This document shows, one piece after another, positions 28,912 to 37,932 of a stretch of DNA of 64,000 nucleotides. The position numbers and the translations under genes were made by a program. This stretch comes from LMUY01 sp964247705 (GTDB lineage: Bacteria > Pseudomonadota > Alphaproteobacteria > Acetobacterales > Acetobacteraceae): contig CAXTVQ010000004.1 of assembly GCA_964247705.1 (NCBI GenBank), positions 58,316-122,315 of the forward strand. Reading direction: 5' to 3'. Numbering within the stretch: the stretch's first letter is position 1; every line of letters starts with the position of its first letter. A model generated the notes under the pieces. The model ran no database searches and had not been told where the DNA came from. It saw only the letters and a program-made list of their open reading frames with translations.

Positions 28912-30376
28912 CGGTGGCTGAGCCCGGGCGCCGGTTCCACCACGGCCGGGCTCGCTCCAACTGTCCGGCGAGCTGCAGCAATGTCGCGTCCTCCCCCACG
29001 CGGCCGGCGAGTTGGATGCCGATCGGCAGGCCGTCGCGGTTCCAGAACAGCGGCACGGACATCGCCGGCTGCCCCGTCATGTTGAATAGGGCGGTGAACG
29101 CGGCCCAGGCGAACGTCTCCCCCGCGATCTCGGCCAGCATCGTTTGCGCCAGGCTTCGCATCGGGAATTGGACCAGGACCGAGACGGCGAGACGCTCGGT
29201 GAGCTTCAGGTTCGTGGCGCCGATCGGCAGCGGCGGGGCGGCCAGCGTGGGCGTGAGAACGGCGTCGAACTTGCCCATGAACGCCGCCATCCGTCCCGTG
29301 ACCGCTGCCTGAGTGGCCAGCGCTGCGGCATGCGCGCCCGGCGGATGCGTGCTGTCGATCAGTCCCAGGGCCCAGGTCGCAGGCTCGAACGCGCCGCGCC
29401 GGGGCGGCTGCCCGGTCACCGCCTCCGCGCCCAAGGTCAGGTGGCGGACCAGGGCGGAGAGCAGCACGAGGAAGGCTCGGATCGCGGCGCGGTGCGCGGC
29501 GGCGTCCAGCAGGTCGGCCTCGATGACAGTGTGGCCCAGCGAGCGCAGCAGGGCGGCGGCATCGGCCGCGGCGTCTTGGCAATCCGGATGGACGGTCCGG
29601 CCCCAGACTGGACCGTTGATCCAGGCGATCCGCAACGCCGCCGGGTCCCGCGTGGCGGCCGTGGCGAAGGGTGTGGCGGGGGGTGCCGGGTCGCCCGGGC
29701 GCGGCGGGTCGGCGCCGATCGTCGCGTCCAGCAGCCCGGCATTGTCCCGCACGGAACGGGTGATGAAGCCCTGCGTGGCCATGTCGCCCGGCAACTCCAG
29801 CCGCAACGGGCCCATCGGCAGCCGCCCACGGGACGGCTTGAAGCCGAACACGCCGCAGCAGCTTGCCGGGATGCGGAGCGAGCCGCCGATATCGTTGCCG
29901 TGCGCCGCGGGCACGATCCCCGCTGCCACGGCGGCGGCAGCCCCGCCCGAGGAGCCGCCGGGGGTGCGCGCCGGGTTCCACGGGTTGCGCGCAGGGCCGA
30001 GGAACCGGCCCTCGGTGACCGGGCGCAAGCCGAGTTCGGGGGTGTTGGTCTTGCCGAAGATGGCCAGGCCTGCGGCCTTCAGCCGGCTGACGAACACGTC
30101 GTCGGCAGCCGCTGTGTGCTCCGCATAATTCCGGCTGCCGTTGGTGGTGGGCTGGCCGGCGAGATCGGCGCCAAGGTCCTTGAGCAGGAACGGCACACCA
30201 GCGAAGCATCCAGCCGGGTCCGCCGCCGGCGGGTCGAAGCTTTGCACGATTGCGCCCAGCGGAGCCGCCGCATGCACCCGGCGGCGCGCCTCCGCCAACA
30301 GCTCCTCCAGGCTCGCGGTGCCAGCGCGCACGGCTCCGGCCATGGCTGTAGCGTCGGCGTCGTCGTAGTCGATCAT
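28904..30376 (-). CDS. Amidase (amidase-signature family)
   Basis: 490 residues from the ATG at 30376. The Ser-cisSer-Lys triad is visible as K66 (GVPFLLKD), S142 (PGGSSGG) and S166 (NDIGGSLRIP). The 24-residue spacing between the serines is the normal one. Family members hydrolyse carboxamides such as acylamides, indoleacetamide, nicotinamide or aryl amides; the sequence around the pocket does not fix the substrate. The stop overlaps that of the convergent Hint gene by 8 bases. It follows the cupin-like gene on the same strand after 46 bases, so the two may be transcribed together. Confidence 0.9.
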   Translation of the reverse strand: MIDYDDADATAMAGAVRAGTASLEELLAEARRRVHAAAPLGAIVQSFDPPAADPAGCFAGVPFLLKDLGADLAGQPTTNGSRNYAEHTAAADDVFVSRLKAAGLAIFGKTNTPELGLRPVTEGRFLGPARNPWNPARTPGGSSGGAAAAVAAGIVPAAHGNDIGGSLRIPASCCGVFGFKPSRGRLPMGPLRLELPGDMATQGFITRSVRDNAGLLDATIGADPPRPGDPAPPATPFATAATRDPAALRIAWINGPVWGRTVHPDCQDAAADAAALLRSLGHTVIEADLLDAAAHRAAIRAFLVLLSALVRHLTLGAEAVTGQPPRRGAFEPATWALGLIDSTHPPGAHAAALATQAAVTGRMAAFMGKFDAVLTPTLAAPPLPIGATNLKLTERLAVSVLVQFPMRSLAQTMLAEIAGETFAWAAFTALFNMTGQPAMSVPLFWNRDGLPIGIQLAGRVGEDATLLQLAGQLERARPWWNRRPGSATVN

Positions 30377-30422
30377 GAGCCGCCCGCTATCTTTTCCCTG
30401 CCGCCTCCGCCTGCACCCTCGG

Positions 30423-30929
30423 TCAGACGCTACGCCATCCCGGCTGGCCCGGATCGACCAGCTTGTAGTTGACCGGGCCAATGCCGCAGATCGCGATGAC
30501 CGCGGGCTCGGGCGCACCGCGGATCACGCCGTCATAGTGCGGCGTGGTTGCCACGCGGCGCACGAAGCTGCCGGCGTGCACCGGAACCGTGGCGGCCGGA
30601 TCGAAATCGGGCCCGCTGTTGCACCACCACGTGCCGGACACGACGACGCATAGCCGGTCCGTCGTGTAGGTGTGCGGCGCGCTCATGTAGCCAGGCCACC
30701 AGCGGACCAGGGTGTAGTAGATGCCCGGCTCCGTCGTGGAACCGGTGAGCGGGCACATGTCGACGCTGCGCTCGGGATAGCCGGCGTTCGGAATCCAGTG
30801 ATGCGCGTCCGGCGGCTGGATGATGGTCTGCGCCGGGTTCAACGGGCTGGCCTCGGCCCGGCTGGCAGCCAGGGCCGGCAGGCTGGCGAGCAGGGTTGCA
30901 AGCATCATCTCGCGGCGTGAACTGTCCAT
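30423..30929 (-). CDS. Exported cupin-like protein
   Basis: 168 residues from the ATG at 30929, which has GGGAGG five bases upstream. Residues 1-27 form a signal peptide beginning with SRRE and hydrophobic MLATLLASLPALAAS, with likely cleavage after the AEA-type site. The body shows cupin features: APHTYTTDRLCVVVSGTWW in motif 1, then VHAGSFVRRVATTPHYDG. A histidine near each motif could bind a metal. Small periplasmic cupins of this type are usually annotated as domain of unknown function. It precedes the amidase. Confidence 0.7.
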   Translation of the reverse strand: MDSSRREMMLATLLASLPALAASRAEASPLNPAQTIIQPPDAHHWIPNAGYPERSVDMCPLTGSTTEPGIYYTLVRWWPGYMSAPHTYTTDRLCVVVSGTWWCNSGPDFDPAATVPVHAGSFVRRVATTPHYDGVIRGAPEPAVIAICGIGPVNYKLVDPGQPGWRSV

Positions 30930-31064
30930 CGGTCCTCCCTCCGGTCGTTGCCGGCAGTGGATGGTGGCCGCTGTTCCCCGCCAGCGCAACCGGGCGTCAC
31001 GAGGGAGCCTGTTGAGCGGGAATGGCCTCTTGCGGTGTTGGGCGCAGAGCCGCAAGCATGCGTC

Positions 31065-32168
31065 ATGCGCTGGGCACTCGGCTTAATGACGGGCACAGCC
31101 GTCGACGGGATGATCGACATTGCCGCCCTGCGCACCGATGGCGAGCAAATTGAGGCGTTCGGCCCCTGGACCCTGGCGCCCTACCCGGACGAGACCCGCC
31201 GCCTGCTGGCCGAAACCTTGCGCCAGGCGTTCGCGTGGCAGTTCGAGGGACCAGAGCCAGCCATCTTCGCCGAGGCTGAGGGCGCGCTGACCCGGGCCCA
31301 ATCCGCCGCCGTCACCGCCTTCGTCGCCGAACACCGGCTGGCGGTGGACGTGATCGGCTTTCACGGCCAGACCGTGCTGCACCGCGCGCCGCAACCCAAC
31401 CGCATCGGTGACACAAGGCAACTGGGCGATGGCGAGCTGATGGCCCGGCTCACTGGCCTGCCCGTTGTCTACGATTTCCGCATCGCCGACGTGCGCGCGG
31501 GCGGGCAGGGTGCGCCGCTGGCGGCCAGCTACCACGCGGCGCTGCTGCGGCGGGCGGGCATGGCGGAGACGGCCGCCGTGTTGAACCTGGGCGGCGTCGC
31601 GAACGTGACGTGGCTCGGTGCAGACGGGCAGCTCTGCGCTTTCGACACGGGGCCCGCCAACGCGCCGGTAAACGACTGGGTCGAGCGGGCAACCGGTGCA
31701 GACATGGACCGCGACGGCGCCCTCGCCCGCCGCGGCATAGTGGACGAGGCCCGTTTGCACCGTCTGCTGGAGCAGCCCTATTTGGCTTGCCCCTACCCGA
31801 AATCGCTGGACCGGTTCGATTTCCCGGCCAGCATGGTGGACGGCCTGAGCCTGGAGGACGGCGCCGCCACGCTCATCGCGTTCACGGCTGCCGCCGTCGG
31901 CCGCGGCCTGGACTTGCTGCCACGCCGGCCGCAGCGCCTTCTGGTATGCGGCGGTGGCCGCAAGAACCCGGCGCTGATGGACGCGCTATCGGTCCGGGCG
32001 AGCGTGGAAGCGCTCCCTATCGAAAGCGCCGGCTTCCGCGGCGATGCAATCGAGGCCGAGTGCTTCGCCTTCCTGGCCGTGCGGGCGCTCCGAGGCTTGC
32101 CCATCAGCTTCCCAATGACAACCGGGGTTGCCACTCCTATGCCGGGCGGACGCATCGCGCAGGTGTAG
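31065..32168 (+). CDS. anmK: Anhydro-N-acetylmuramic acid kinase
   Basis: 367 residues from the ATG at 31065. It opens with LGLMTGTAVDGMIDIA, a variant of the family's GxMSGTSxDGxD phosphate-binding motif. Other blocks are GFHGQTVLHRAP, QLGDGELMA, FDTGPANAPVNDW and LLVCGGGRKNPALM. It phosphorylates and opens 1,6-anhydro-MurNAc from cell-wall turnover, giving MurNAc-6-P. It is divergent from the cupin-like gene. Its 3' end overlaps the flippase gene by 32 bases in convergent orientation. Confidence 0.9.
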   Translation: MRWALGLMTGTAVDGMIDIAALRTDGEQIEAFGPWTLAPYPDETRRLLAETLRQAFAWQFEGPEPAIFAEAEGALTRAQSAAVTAFVAEHRLAVDVIGFHGQTVLHRAPQPNRIGDTRQLGDGELMARLTGLPVVYDFRIADVRAGGQGAPLAASYHAALLRRAGMAETAAVLNLGGVANVTWLGADGQLCAFDTGPANAPVNDWVERATGADMDRDGALARRGIVDEARLHRLLEQPYLACPYPKSLDRFDFPASMVDGLSLEDGAATLIAFTAAAVGRGLDLLPRRPQRLLVCGGGRKNPALMDALSVRASVEALPIESAGFRGDAIEAECFAFLAVRALRGLPISFPMTTGVATPMPGGRIAQV

Positions 32169-33723
32169 GGCGAAGATCGTCCGCCTCGGCCGCAGCAAGG
32201 CGCCCGTCTATCCGCGACGCGGTGGACGTTGTCCGCTTGAAGGCTCGCAAAGAGCAGCGGCCCAGTATCAGCTCTGCGATCCTCGATCCGACTGCCAAGA
32301 CGCTTCGTCGTGCCCGAATGCTGCCTTGCAGCCCATGCAGCCACGCCATCCCACCACGACCAAGCCGGCCCCGAACCCCCAAAACATCGAGTGTGACGGC
32401 TGCCGCCAGATAGCTGACCGCTCCCGCCAGCACCTGGCCCGCAAGCCCGCCCGGCGCTGCGCGGACGGCCACGGCCATCACCACGCAGGCCGTCACTACC
32501 CGCGCCGCCGTCCCGAGCGGCGGCGGCACCGGCCAAATCCGCTGCCCCCACGCCAGCGCCAGCCCGCAGGAAGCCAATGCTGCCGCGCACGACGCCATCG
32601 CCGCGCCTTGCGGCCCAAAGTGCGGCACCAGCAACACCGTCAAACCAACCGCGATCGTGGCCGCGACGGCAGTGACGCAGGCTAGCCGGCCAGGCCGGTG
32701 AGCGAGCTGGAAAACATGGTCCAGCCCCTGCGCCCGGACCGCGGCGAAGAACCCGGCCGCCGCCAGCCAAGGCGTCAGCGCCGCCACACCCGCCACGTAA
32801 CGCGGCCCGACCAGCGTGGCCGCGATCCCGGGCGCGGTCAGCGCCATGCCGAGCGCCATCGGCGCCAACACCGTCACCAGCAGCGCCCAGTTCGATGCCA
32901 CCTGCTGCCGCGCTCCATCGGTATCCCCGTGCTCGAGCGCACGCACCGCCGCTGGATATCCCGCCGACGCGATCCCGGCTGCCACCACCGCCAATGTATT
33001 CTGCACCAGCAAGAACGCGGCAGTGTACAGCCCGAGCGCCTCTGCCGACCCAAGTGCCTCCAGCAAGCCGCGCACGCCGCTGCCCGCCAGGCTCGCCAGC
33101 GCCATGCTCGCGGCCAGCGGCAGGCCGAACAGCAGCAGCTTGCGCGCGAGCGCCGGGTCGAACCGGGGCCAAGCCAGCCGGGCGCCAGCGAACAGCACGC
33201 CCGTTGCCGTTCCGAACGCGGCGCCGCACGCCGTCCATGCAGGGTCCCGGGTGAGCCCGGCAGCCCCTGCGGCGCCCAGCAAGCTGAACACGGCCCGCAC
33301 GCCGTTCATCACGAGGAACCGCATCGGCTGGAAGCGCGCCACCGGCAAGCGCGCGGCAAGCTCGAAGGTCGCGTAGCATACCATCAGCAACAGCCCCGCC
33401 GCGACCGCCGCCCCCGCCGGCCCTTCGAATGCGCCACCCGCCCAGGCGAACCCGGCGCCGATTGCGATTGCCAGCAGCAACGCCGCGAACAACCCGGCCA
33501 CGGTGCCGAACGCATCCGGCGCACCTTGCGCTACGCGGAGATAGGCCAACCCTAACCAATCGAACGCCAGCGTCGAGCCGAACGTCATCACCACCAGCGC
33601 CAGCCCGTATAGGCCGTACGCTGCCGGGTCCAGCAGGCGGGTCAGCAGCGCCGTCGTAGCCATGCCGAGCAAGCCCGGCGCAAGTTTGCCGAGGGCATAA
33701 AGCGCGCTGTGGCGGATCAGCAT
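32137..33723 (-). CDS. Polysaccharide flippase (Wzx / MATE-like, MOP superfamily)
   Basis: 528 residues from the ATG at 33723, which overlaps the GT2 stop by 7 bases. The N-terminus (ALYALGKLAPGLLGM, then LLDPAAYGLYGLALV) and about 12 to 14 membrane segments match Wzx/PssL-type exporters that flip undecaprenyl-linked repeat units to the periplasm. The last 60 to 70 residues are hydrophilic, basic and low complexity; they read through the end of anmK on the other strand and are not typical of the family. It is the last gene of a four-gene operon. Confidence 0.85.
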   Translation of the reverse strand: MLIRHSALYALGKLAPGLLGMATTALLTRLLDPAAYGLYGLALVVMTFGSTLAFDWLGLAYLRVAQGAPDAFGTVAGLFAALLLAIAIGAGFAWAGGAFEGPAGAAVAAGLLLMVCYATFELAARLPVARFQPMRFLVMNGVRAVFSLLGAAGAAGLTRDPAWTACGAAFGTATGVLFAGARLAWPRFDPALARKLLLFGLPLAASMALASLAGSGVRGLLEALGSAEALGLYTAAFLLVQNTLAVVAAGIASAGYPAAVRALEHGDTDGARQQVASNWALLVTVLAPMALGMALTAPGIAATLVGPRYVAGVAALTPWLAAAGFFAAVRAQGLDHVFQLAHRPGRLACVTAVAATIAVGLTVLLVPHFGPQGAAMASCAAALASCGLALAWGQRIWPVPPPLGTAARVVTACVVMAVAVRAAPGGLAGQVLAGAVSYLAAAVTLDVLGVRGRLGRGGMAWLHGLQGSIRARRSVLAVGSRIAELILGRCSLRAFKRTTSTASRIDGRLAAAEADDLRPTPARCVRPA

Positions 33724-34640
33724 GCAGCCTGGCGCGTCAGATACAGGCGCAGCGTCTGCCGCACCCTGGGCGGAACGATCCAGAACGCCAGGAATGGCAG
33801 CACGTGCATCGGCCGTGGCGCACCTCGCGTGAACGCGCGCCGCAGCAGGATCGGGAACGCCCGCCAATCCCGCCGCCGCGCCGCTTGCGAGCCAAGATAG
33901 ATCAGGCAGAACCCGCTATACGCCCGCCGGGTAACGAGGGCCCCCATGCCGTCCACCCAGCCCAGCATCTCGGACCAGTCGAACCAGCCACCGAGCGAAT
34001 CACGGGTTTCCTCCTTGTGGAGTACCACCAGCGGTTCCGGCGTCATCACCACGCGGGCCCCCGCCTGCTTGGTCACGCGCAGCAGCAGCGTCGTATCTTC
34101 ATTCTGACGGTCCGTGCTGAACTGGGTCAGCGCGAACAGCGCCGTTGGCAACAGGAAGGTGGACGTGCCGACATGCGCGTCCCCCCGGAACGGAGTGCGG
34201 CGGTCGAACAGGTACTCGTCCACCGGCACGTGGCCGTCATAGAGCGTGCGCGGCCAGAGTTCCTCACCAGCCGGCGTGCGCACCAGGGAGCGGCAGGTGA
34301 CAAGTACATCCCGGCCGGCTGCCGCGGCGAGCTGCCGGGTGATCTTGTCGGGCAGCCACTCGTCATCGTCGTCCAGGAACGCGATCCAGTCCCCCCGCGC
34401 CTCGGCTGCGGCCAGGTTGCGCGCCGCCCCCGCTCCCGCTGGGGCCGGGTTGTGCATCACGCGCACCCGCGGGTCCGGCCAATGCCGCAAGGCGAACTCA
34501 GTCTCGGCGTCCGGCCCGTCGATCACCACGACCACGTCGAGCGCCGTGTGGGTCTGCGCCAGCACGCTGTGCAGCGCCCGCTGCACCAGGGCGGGTCGGC
34601 GCCGGGTCGGGATCACGACGGTCACCAACGGGCCGGTCAC
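33717..34640 (-). CDS. Family 2 glycosyltransferase
   Basis: 307 residues with a GTG start at 34640 that overlaps the upstream stop by four bases (GTGA). It has a GT-A fold: VTVVIPTRRRP (6-16), the VVVVIDGPDA region, and the metal site FLDDDDEW with D90-D93. The C-terminal third contains a basic region and a hydrophobic segment (VLPFLAFWIVPP) that may dock to the membrane. It adds one sugar to the growing lipid-linked unit; donor and acceptor are unknown. Confidence 0.87.
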   Translation of the reverse strand: MTGPLVTVVIPTRRRPALVQRALHSVLAQTHTALDVVVVIDGPDAETEFALRHWPDPRVRVMHNPAPAGAGAARNLAAAEARGDWIAFLDDDDEWLPDKITRQLAAAAGRDVLVTCRSLVRTPAGEELWPRTLYDGHVPVDEYLFDRRTPFRGDAHVGTSTFLLPTALFALTQFSTDRQNEDTTLLLRVTKQAGARVVMTPEPLVVLHKEETRDSLGGWFDWSEMLGWVDGMGALVTRRAYSGFCLIYLGSQAARRRDWRAFPILLRRAFTRGAPRPMHVLPFLAFWIVPPRVRQTLRLYLTRQAAC

Positions 34641-35908
34641 CGCGTGAGCCCAAGCACGGGCCAAGCCGGCCGCCACCGTCGCATTGCTGCGATGATCTGT
34701 CGTTCCCGCTGCCAGCGGCCAAGCGTCAGCAGCGCACCCGGCATCATCATCGTGAAACCGTTCGAGTACGGCATCGGCCCCTCGTCCAGGTTCAGCACGA
34801 CGTTGATCAGCATGAACAGCACCAGCCAGCGTGCCTCCCGCAGGCTGCCCGCATGTGCGGCGGCGAGCGATCCAACGGCGACGCGGCCCCACATGACCGC
34901 ATAGGAGGCAAGGCCCACCACGCCCAGTTCCACCAGCACGTCCAGGTAACCGTCATGCGAGTCGGGCGCGTGCCAGCCGGCCTTGAGCCAGAGGTACTGC
35001 ACATCCCGCGACTCGTCGTTCCAGAACCCGGCATAGCCATGGCCCAGCACCGGATGTTGCGCGATCACGCGGAGCACCTCGTGCCACAGCGGACCGCGAC
35101 CGGTGAGCGACGCATCCCGCCCGGACGCGGCCATCAGCAAGTCCGGCGCGACGATCGCGATCGTGGCCACCGCCAGTACCGCCCAACTCGCGCCGAAACA
35201 CAATGTGAGCCGCAGCCGGGGCCAGTGCCGCGTCGCCATGAACCCCGTCGTCAGCAGCACCAGCGCCGCGATGCCGAAGGACGTCGCGGATCGGCTGAGC
35301 ACAATGCACAGCAGCAGCAACGCCAGACAAGCCAGGTGGCAGAGGCGCACTCCTTCGTCCAGCAGCCGGAAGCAGTAGCAGCCGACGCCCAGCAGCATGC
35401 ATTCAGCCATTGGGTTCTTCTGCGAGAAAACACCGCGCATCGCGTTCTCGTACCCGAGCGCAGTCTCCCGGCCGATCGACGGCGCTGCCACGAACACGGC
35501 GATGGACAGCACGCCGAGGAACACGGCGCAGCGCCCCGCCATCGCCACCGCTCCGCGCAACCCGAACGTGTGGCTGAGATACATGCCAAACAGCACGCAA
35601 CTTGCCAGCGTCGTCGAGCGGCGGAGCGTGATGAGGGGGTTGTCCGACCACACCGTCGATACGAAGCACAGCGCAAGGATCACGGCATAGGGCAGCATCG
35701 GCCGCAGCAGCCGTGCGTAATGGCGCCGCCGCACCATAAGGATGCAGAGTAGGACGGCCAAGATCGCCAACTGCGTCACCGTGCTCACCACGTCCGACGA
35801 GCCGGGTTTCAGCGCCTCCGCCCCACGCGCCGCCCGCAGCGCCTGGATGATGCCCTGCTCGTAGAAAATGATGCCGAAGCAGGCGTAGAGCCGTTCCACC
35901 CGGCCCAT
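34637..35908 (-). CDS. O-antigen ligase / Wzy-type polysaccharide polymerase
   Basis: 423 residues from the ATG at 35908, which shares one base with the preceding stop (TGATG). About ten membrane segments surround a large periplasmic loop. The Wzy_C signature is visible in GRGPLWHEVL, then HPVLGHGYAGFW, and a further conserved HDGYLDVLVELG. Proteins of this shape either polymerise repeat units or ligate chains. Its place next to the flippase and an outer acyltransferase favours polymerase, but ligase cannot be excluded. Confidence 0.85.
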   Translation of the reverse strand: MGRVERLYACFGIIFYEQGIIQALRAARGAEALKPGSSDVVSTVTQLAILAVLLCILMVRRRHYARLLRPMLPYAVILALCFVSTVWSDNPLITLRRSTTLASCVLFGMYLSHTFGLRGAVAMAGRCAVFLGVLSIAVFVAAPSIGRETALGYENAMRGVFSQKNPMAECMLLGVGCYCFRLLDEGVRLCHLACLALLLLCIVLSRSATSFGIAALVLLTTGFMATRHWPRLRLTLCFGASWAVLAVATIAIVAPDLLMAASGRDASLTGRGPLWHEVLRVIAQHPVLGHGYAGFWNDESRDVQYLWLKAGWHAPDSHDGYLDVLVELGVVGLASYAVMWGRVAVGSLAAAHAGSLREARWLVLFMLINVVLNLDEGPMPYSNGFTMMMPGALLTLGRWQRERQIIAAMRRWRPAWPVLGLTR

Positions 35909-37068
35909 CACGCGAACTGCCGTGCCGGCCACGTGAGCCAAGCCCGCACCGTCGGCGTATGCGCCTCCGTGACCCGCGAGAACGCCCAAGCGACGGCGAC
36001 GCACAGCGCCAAACCGCCCCCAACGCCGAGCCAGGGGGTCAGGCCCGTGCCGCTCATCTGCCAGCCCGACCCGGTGAGCGTGACCAGCATGGTGACATAC
36101 AGCACCAGCACCGGGATATGCGTGCAGTAAAGCGAGAACGAGAACCCCGCGAGCGCCGCATGCAGCCGGGGCCAAGCCGGCGGTGCAAGGCCCTGATGGC
36201 ACCGCAAGCTGAGCAGGCAATTGGCGAACAGCAGCGCAAGCGCGAAATCCAGCTCCGCCGAGATAACGGGGTGCAACCCGGCGAACGAACGCCGGACGGC
36301 CAACCGCACGGCAAGCGAAGCGGCAACGAACACCGCCGCGGCCACCCAGCTCCGCCGCACGACGGGGCGAGGCAGCGCCGCCGCCACTACCCCCGCACCC
36401 CAAACAAGCATGTACGGACCGACCGGCGACCCGGTGAACTGCACGGCGGTAAGCCCGGACAGCACCGCCAGCGTGCTGCCCGCGAGCGCCACCCGAACCG
36501 GCCACGGCATGCGCGAGAGCAACGCCAATGCGAGCGGCGGAAACAGCAGATAGTACGTAAACTCATTGAATAGCGACCACAGCGCGCCGTTCGCCGCAAA
36601 TTGCGGGCACGCCGTTGATTGCAGGAAAGCGGCGTTGCACAGCATCACCGCAATGCGCAGAGACGATGGTGTCTCCGCCGGCAGGATCCCCTGTTGGACG
36701 GCCCCGAGCGAGAGTGCCGCTGCCGTGCACGCCGCCGCCAAGGCCAAAGCAGGCCACAGCACGAGGCAGAGCCGCACCAGACGCCGGATCAGATAGCTAC
36801 CGAGCGCGACCTGCCCGGTGGCTGTGACTTCCCGTACCACGGACCCGCCAACCAATAGGCCGCTCAGCACGAAGAACACCATCACCGCCTGATGATCGAA
36901 CCCGGCCAGAAAGGCATAGGCGACATGCGGCAGCGAAACGGCCGGCATATCCGCCACCGGCGCCAGCATGCGTATCCCGGTGTGCGTCAGCAGCACCGAC
37001 GCGGCAGCCAGCCAGCGAAACAGGTCCACCCACGCGCTGAAACCGCTCGAACCCACCTCGCTGCGCAC
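35908..37068 (-). CDS. Membrane acyltransferase (OafA/YrhL, acyltransferase 3 family)
   Basis: 386 residues; GTG start at 37068 with GGAGGT six bases upstream. It has ten predicted membrane segments. The N-terminal family motif appears as FRWLAAASVLLTHTG, giving the catalytic histidine, and FFVLSGLLVGG follows in TM2. It transfers acetyl or other acyl groups onto the polysaccharide. It is the first gene of the operon acyltransferase-polymerase-GT2-flippase; all four junctions are overlapping or nearly so. Confidence 0.88.
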   Translation of the reverse strand: MRSEVGSSGFSAWVDLFRWLAAASVLLTHTGIRMLAPVADMPAVSLPHVAYAFLAGFDHQAVMVFFVLSGLLVGGSVVREVTATGQVALGSYLIRRLVRLCLVLWPALALAAACTAAALSLGAVQQGILPAETPSSLRIAVMLCNAAFLQSTACPQFAANGALWSLFNEFTYYLLFPPLALALLSRMPWPVRVALAGSTLAVLSGLTAVQFTGSPVGPYMLVWGAGVVAAALPRPVVRRSWVAAAVFVAASLAVRLAVRRSFAGLHPVISAELDFALALLFANCLLSLRCHQGLAPPAWPRLHAALAGFSFSLYCTHIPVLVLYVTMLVTLTGSGWQMSGTGLTPWLGVGGGLALCVAVAWAFSRVTEAHTPTVRAWLTWPARQFA

Positions 37069-37124
37069 CGGCCCACCTCCGATCCTTCGGTGGCGATCTT
37101 ACCCGGTTCCGAAACGATTGCATA

Positions 37125-37301
37125 CTATCGCATGAGTGTGTGGCTCAAGAATGTCACCGTCCAGCAGATCATTTTCAGACTGACGACGCTGCTACCCGCC
37201 ATCAGCAGTATGCCGATCCAAGCGTCCGAACCATCCATCGGTTGTTCGTACCACTCGTGCAGACCTTCAACCGTGCTCGCCGCGCTCGTGGTCGCCGACA
37301 T
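37125..37301 (-). CDS. Possible small single-pass membrane protein in the exopolysaccharide locus
   Basis: 58 residues from the ATG at 37301, with GGGAGG seven bases upstream, which is a strong ribosome site. The protein has a polar N-terminus (STVEGLHEWYEQ), an acidic turn, and one hydrophobic stretch of about 24 residues beginning at WIGILLMAGSSVV. It ends with a TAG at 37125, close to the acyltransferase start on the same strand, so it could be the first gene of that operon. I do not recognise a family. It is too short for standard gene finding and unsupported by homology here. Confidence 0.5.
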   Translation of the reverse strand: MSATTSAASTVEGLHEWYEQPMDGSDAWIGILLMAGSSVVSLKMICWTVTFLSHTLMR

Positions 37302-37355
37302 CGTCCGCCTCCCTCTACGTCACGCGCATCATGGACGGAGACAATGGACGGACAG

Positions 37356-37862
37356 TTAACGGTTGGATCGAAAAGCCGGAGGTCTCGTCGGAAGTTGGTC
37401 CTGCTGCTGAGAAAGCGGAGCGTTCTGCTGCTGCGTGAGAGTGTTGACGCTCGGGATCGCACCGTTCGGCTGCAGCGCACCGGCCGGTTCGATCGGCTGT
37501 TCGGCCAGTGGATCCGGGTTCATCCGCAGCGGCACGGCATAGTCATGCAGCCGCAACCGCAACAATTCGCCGGCCAGAACGGCTGATCCGGCCAGCACGA
37601 CCGACGGCGGGTCGGCGCCGAGGCGAAGCACGTAGACCCGGGGGTCATACGCCGTCTGCGCCTGTGTGCGGGCGCAGGCGAACACCGAGCCGTCGGCGAA
37701 CAACAGCCGCCGTTGCCGCACGCACCCTGCGAAGCTGCCCGGCATCCGCGTCGCCGAAGCGACCGTGTAGCCCCGTGCCAGCAAGTCATCGAGCACGGCG
37801 GCAGCGACAGGGCGCACCACGCCGAACCCGATCGATAGGGCGGCGGCGGCGCACAGAACCAC
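37356..37862 (-). CDS. Hypothetical exported protein
   Basis: 168 residues if the GTG at 37862 is the start; upstream ATGs at 38036 and 38021 would overlap the divergent epimerase and remove the N-terminal signal. From the GTG, a hydrophobic stretch (VVLCAAAALSIGFGVV) forms a signal or anchor. The rest has two cysteines (GCVRQ and ACARTQ), a DDLLARGYTVA helix and a Q/P-rich tail. No domain recognised. It lies between the exopolysaccharide operon and the epimerase; whether it belongs with them is uncertain. Confidence 0.45.
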   Translation of the reverse strand: MVLCAAAALSIGFGVVRPVAAAVLDDLLARGYTVASATRMPGSFAGCVRQRRLLFADGSVFACARTQAQTAYDPRVYVLRLGADPPSVVLAGSAVLAGELLRLRLHDYAVPLRMNPDPLAEQPIEPAGALQPNGAIPSVNTLTQQQNAPLSQQQDQLPTRPPAFRSNR

Positions 37863-37932
37863 CGCACCGGCGCGCGGCCTTGCAAATGATCCGGTGCCGC
37901 TGCAAGCACGGCTCAGGAAATGGGGGTAGGAC

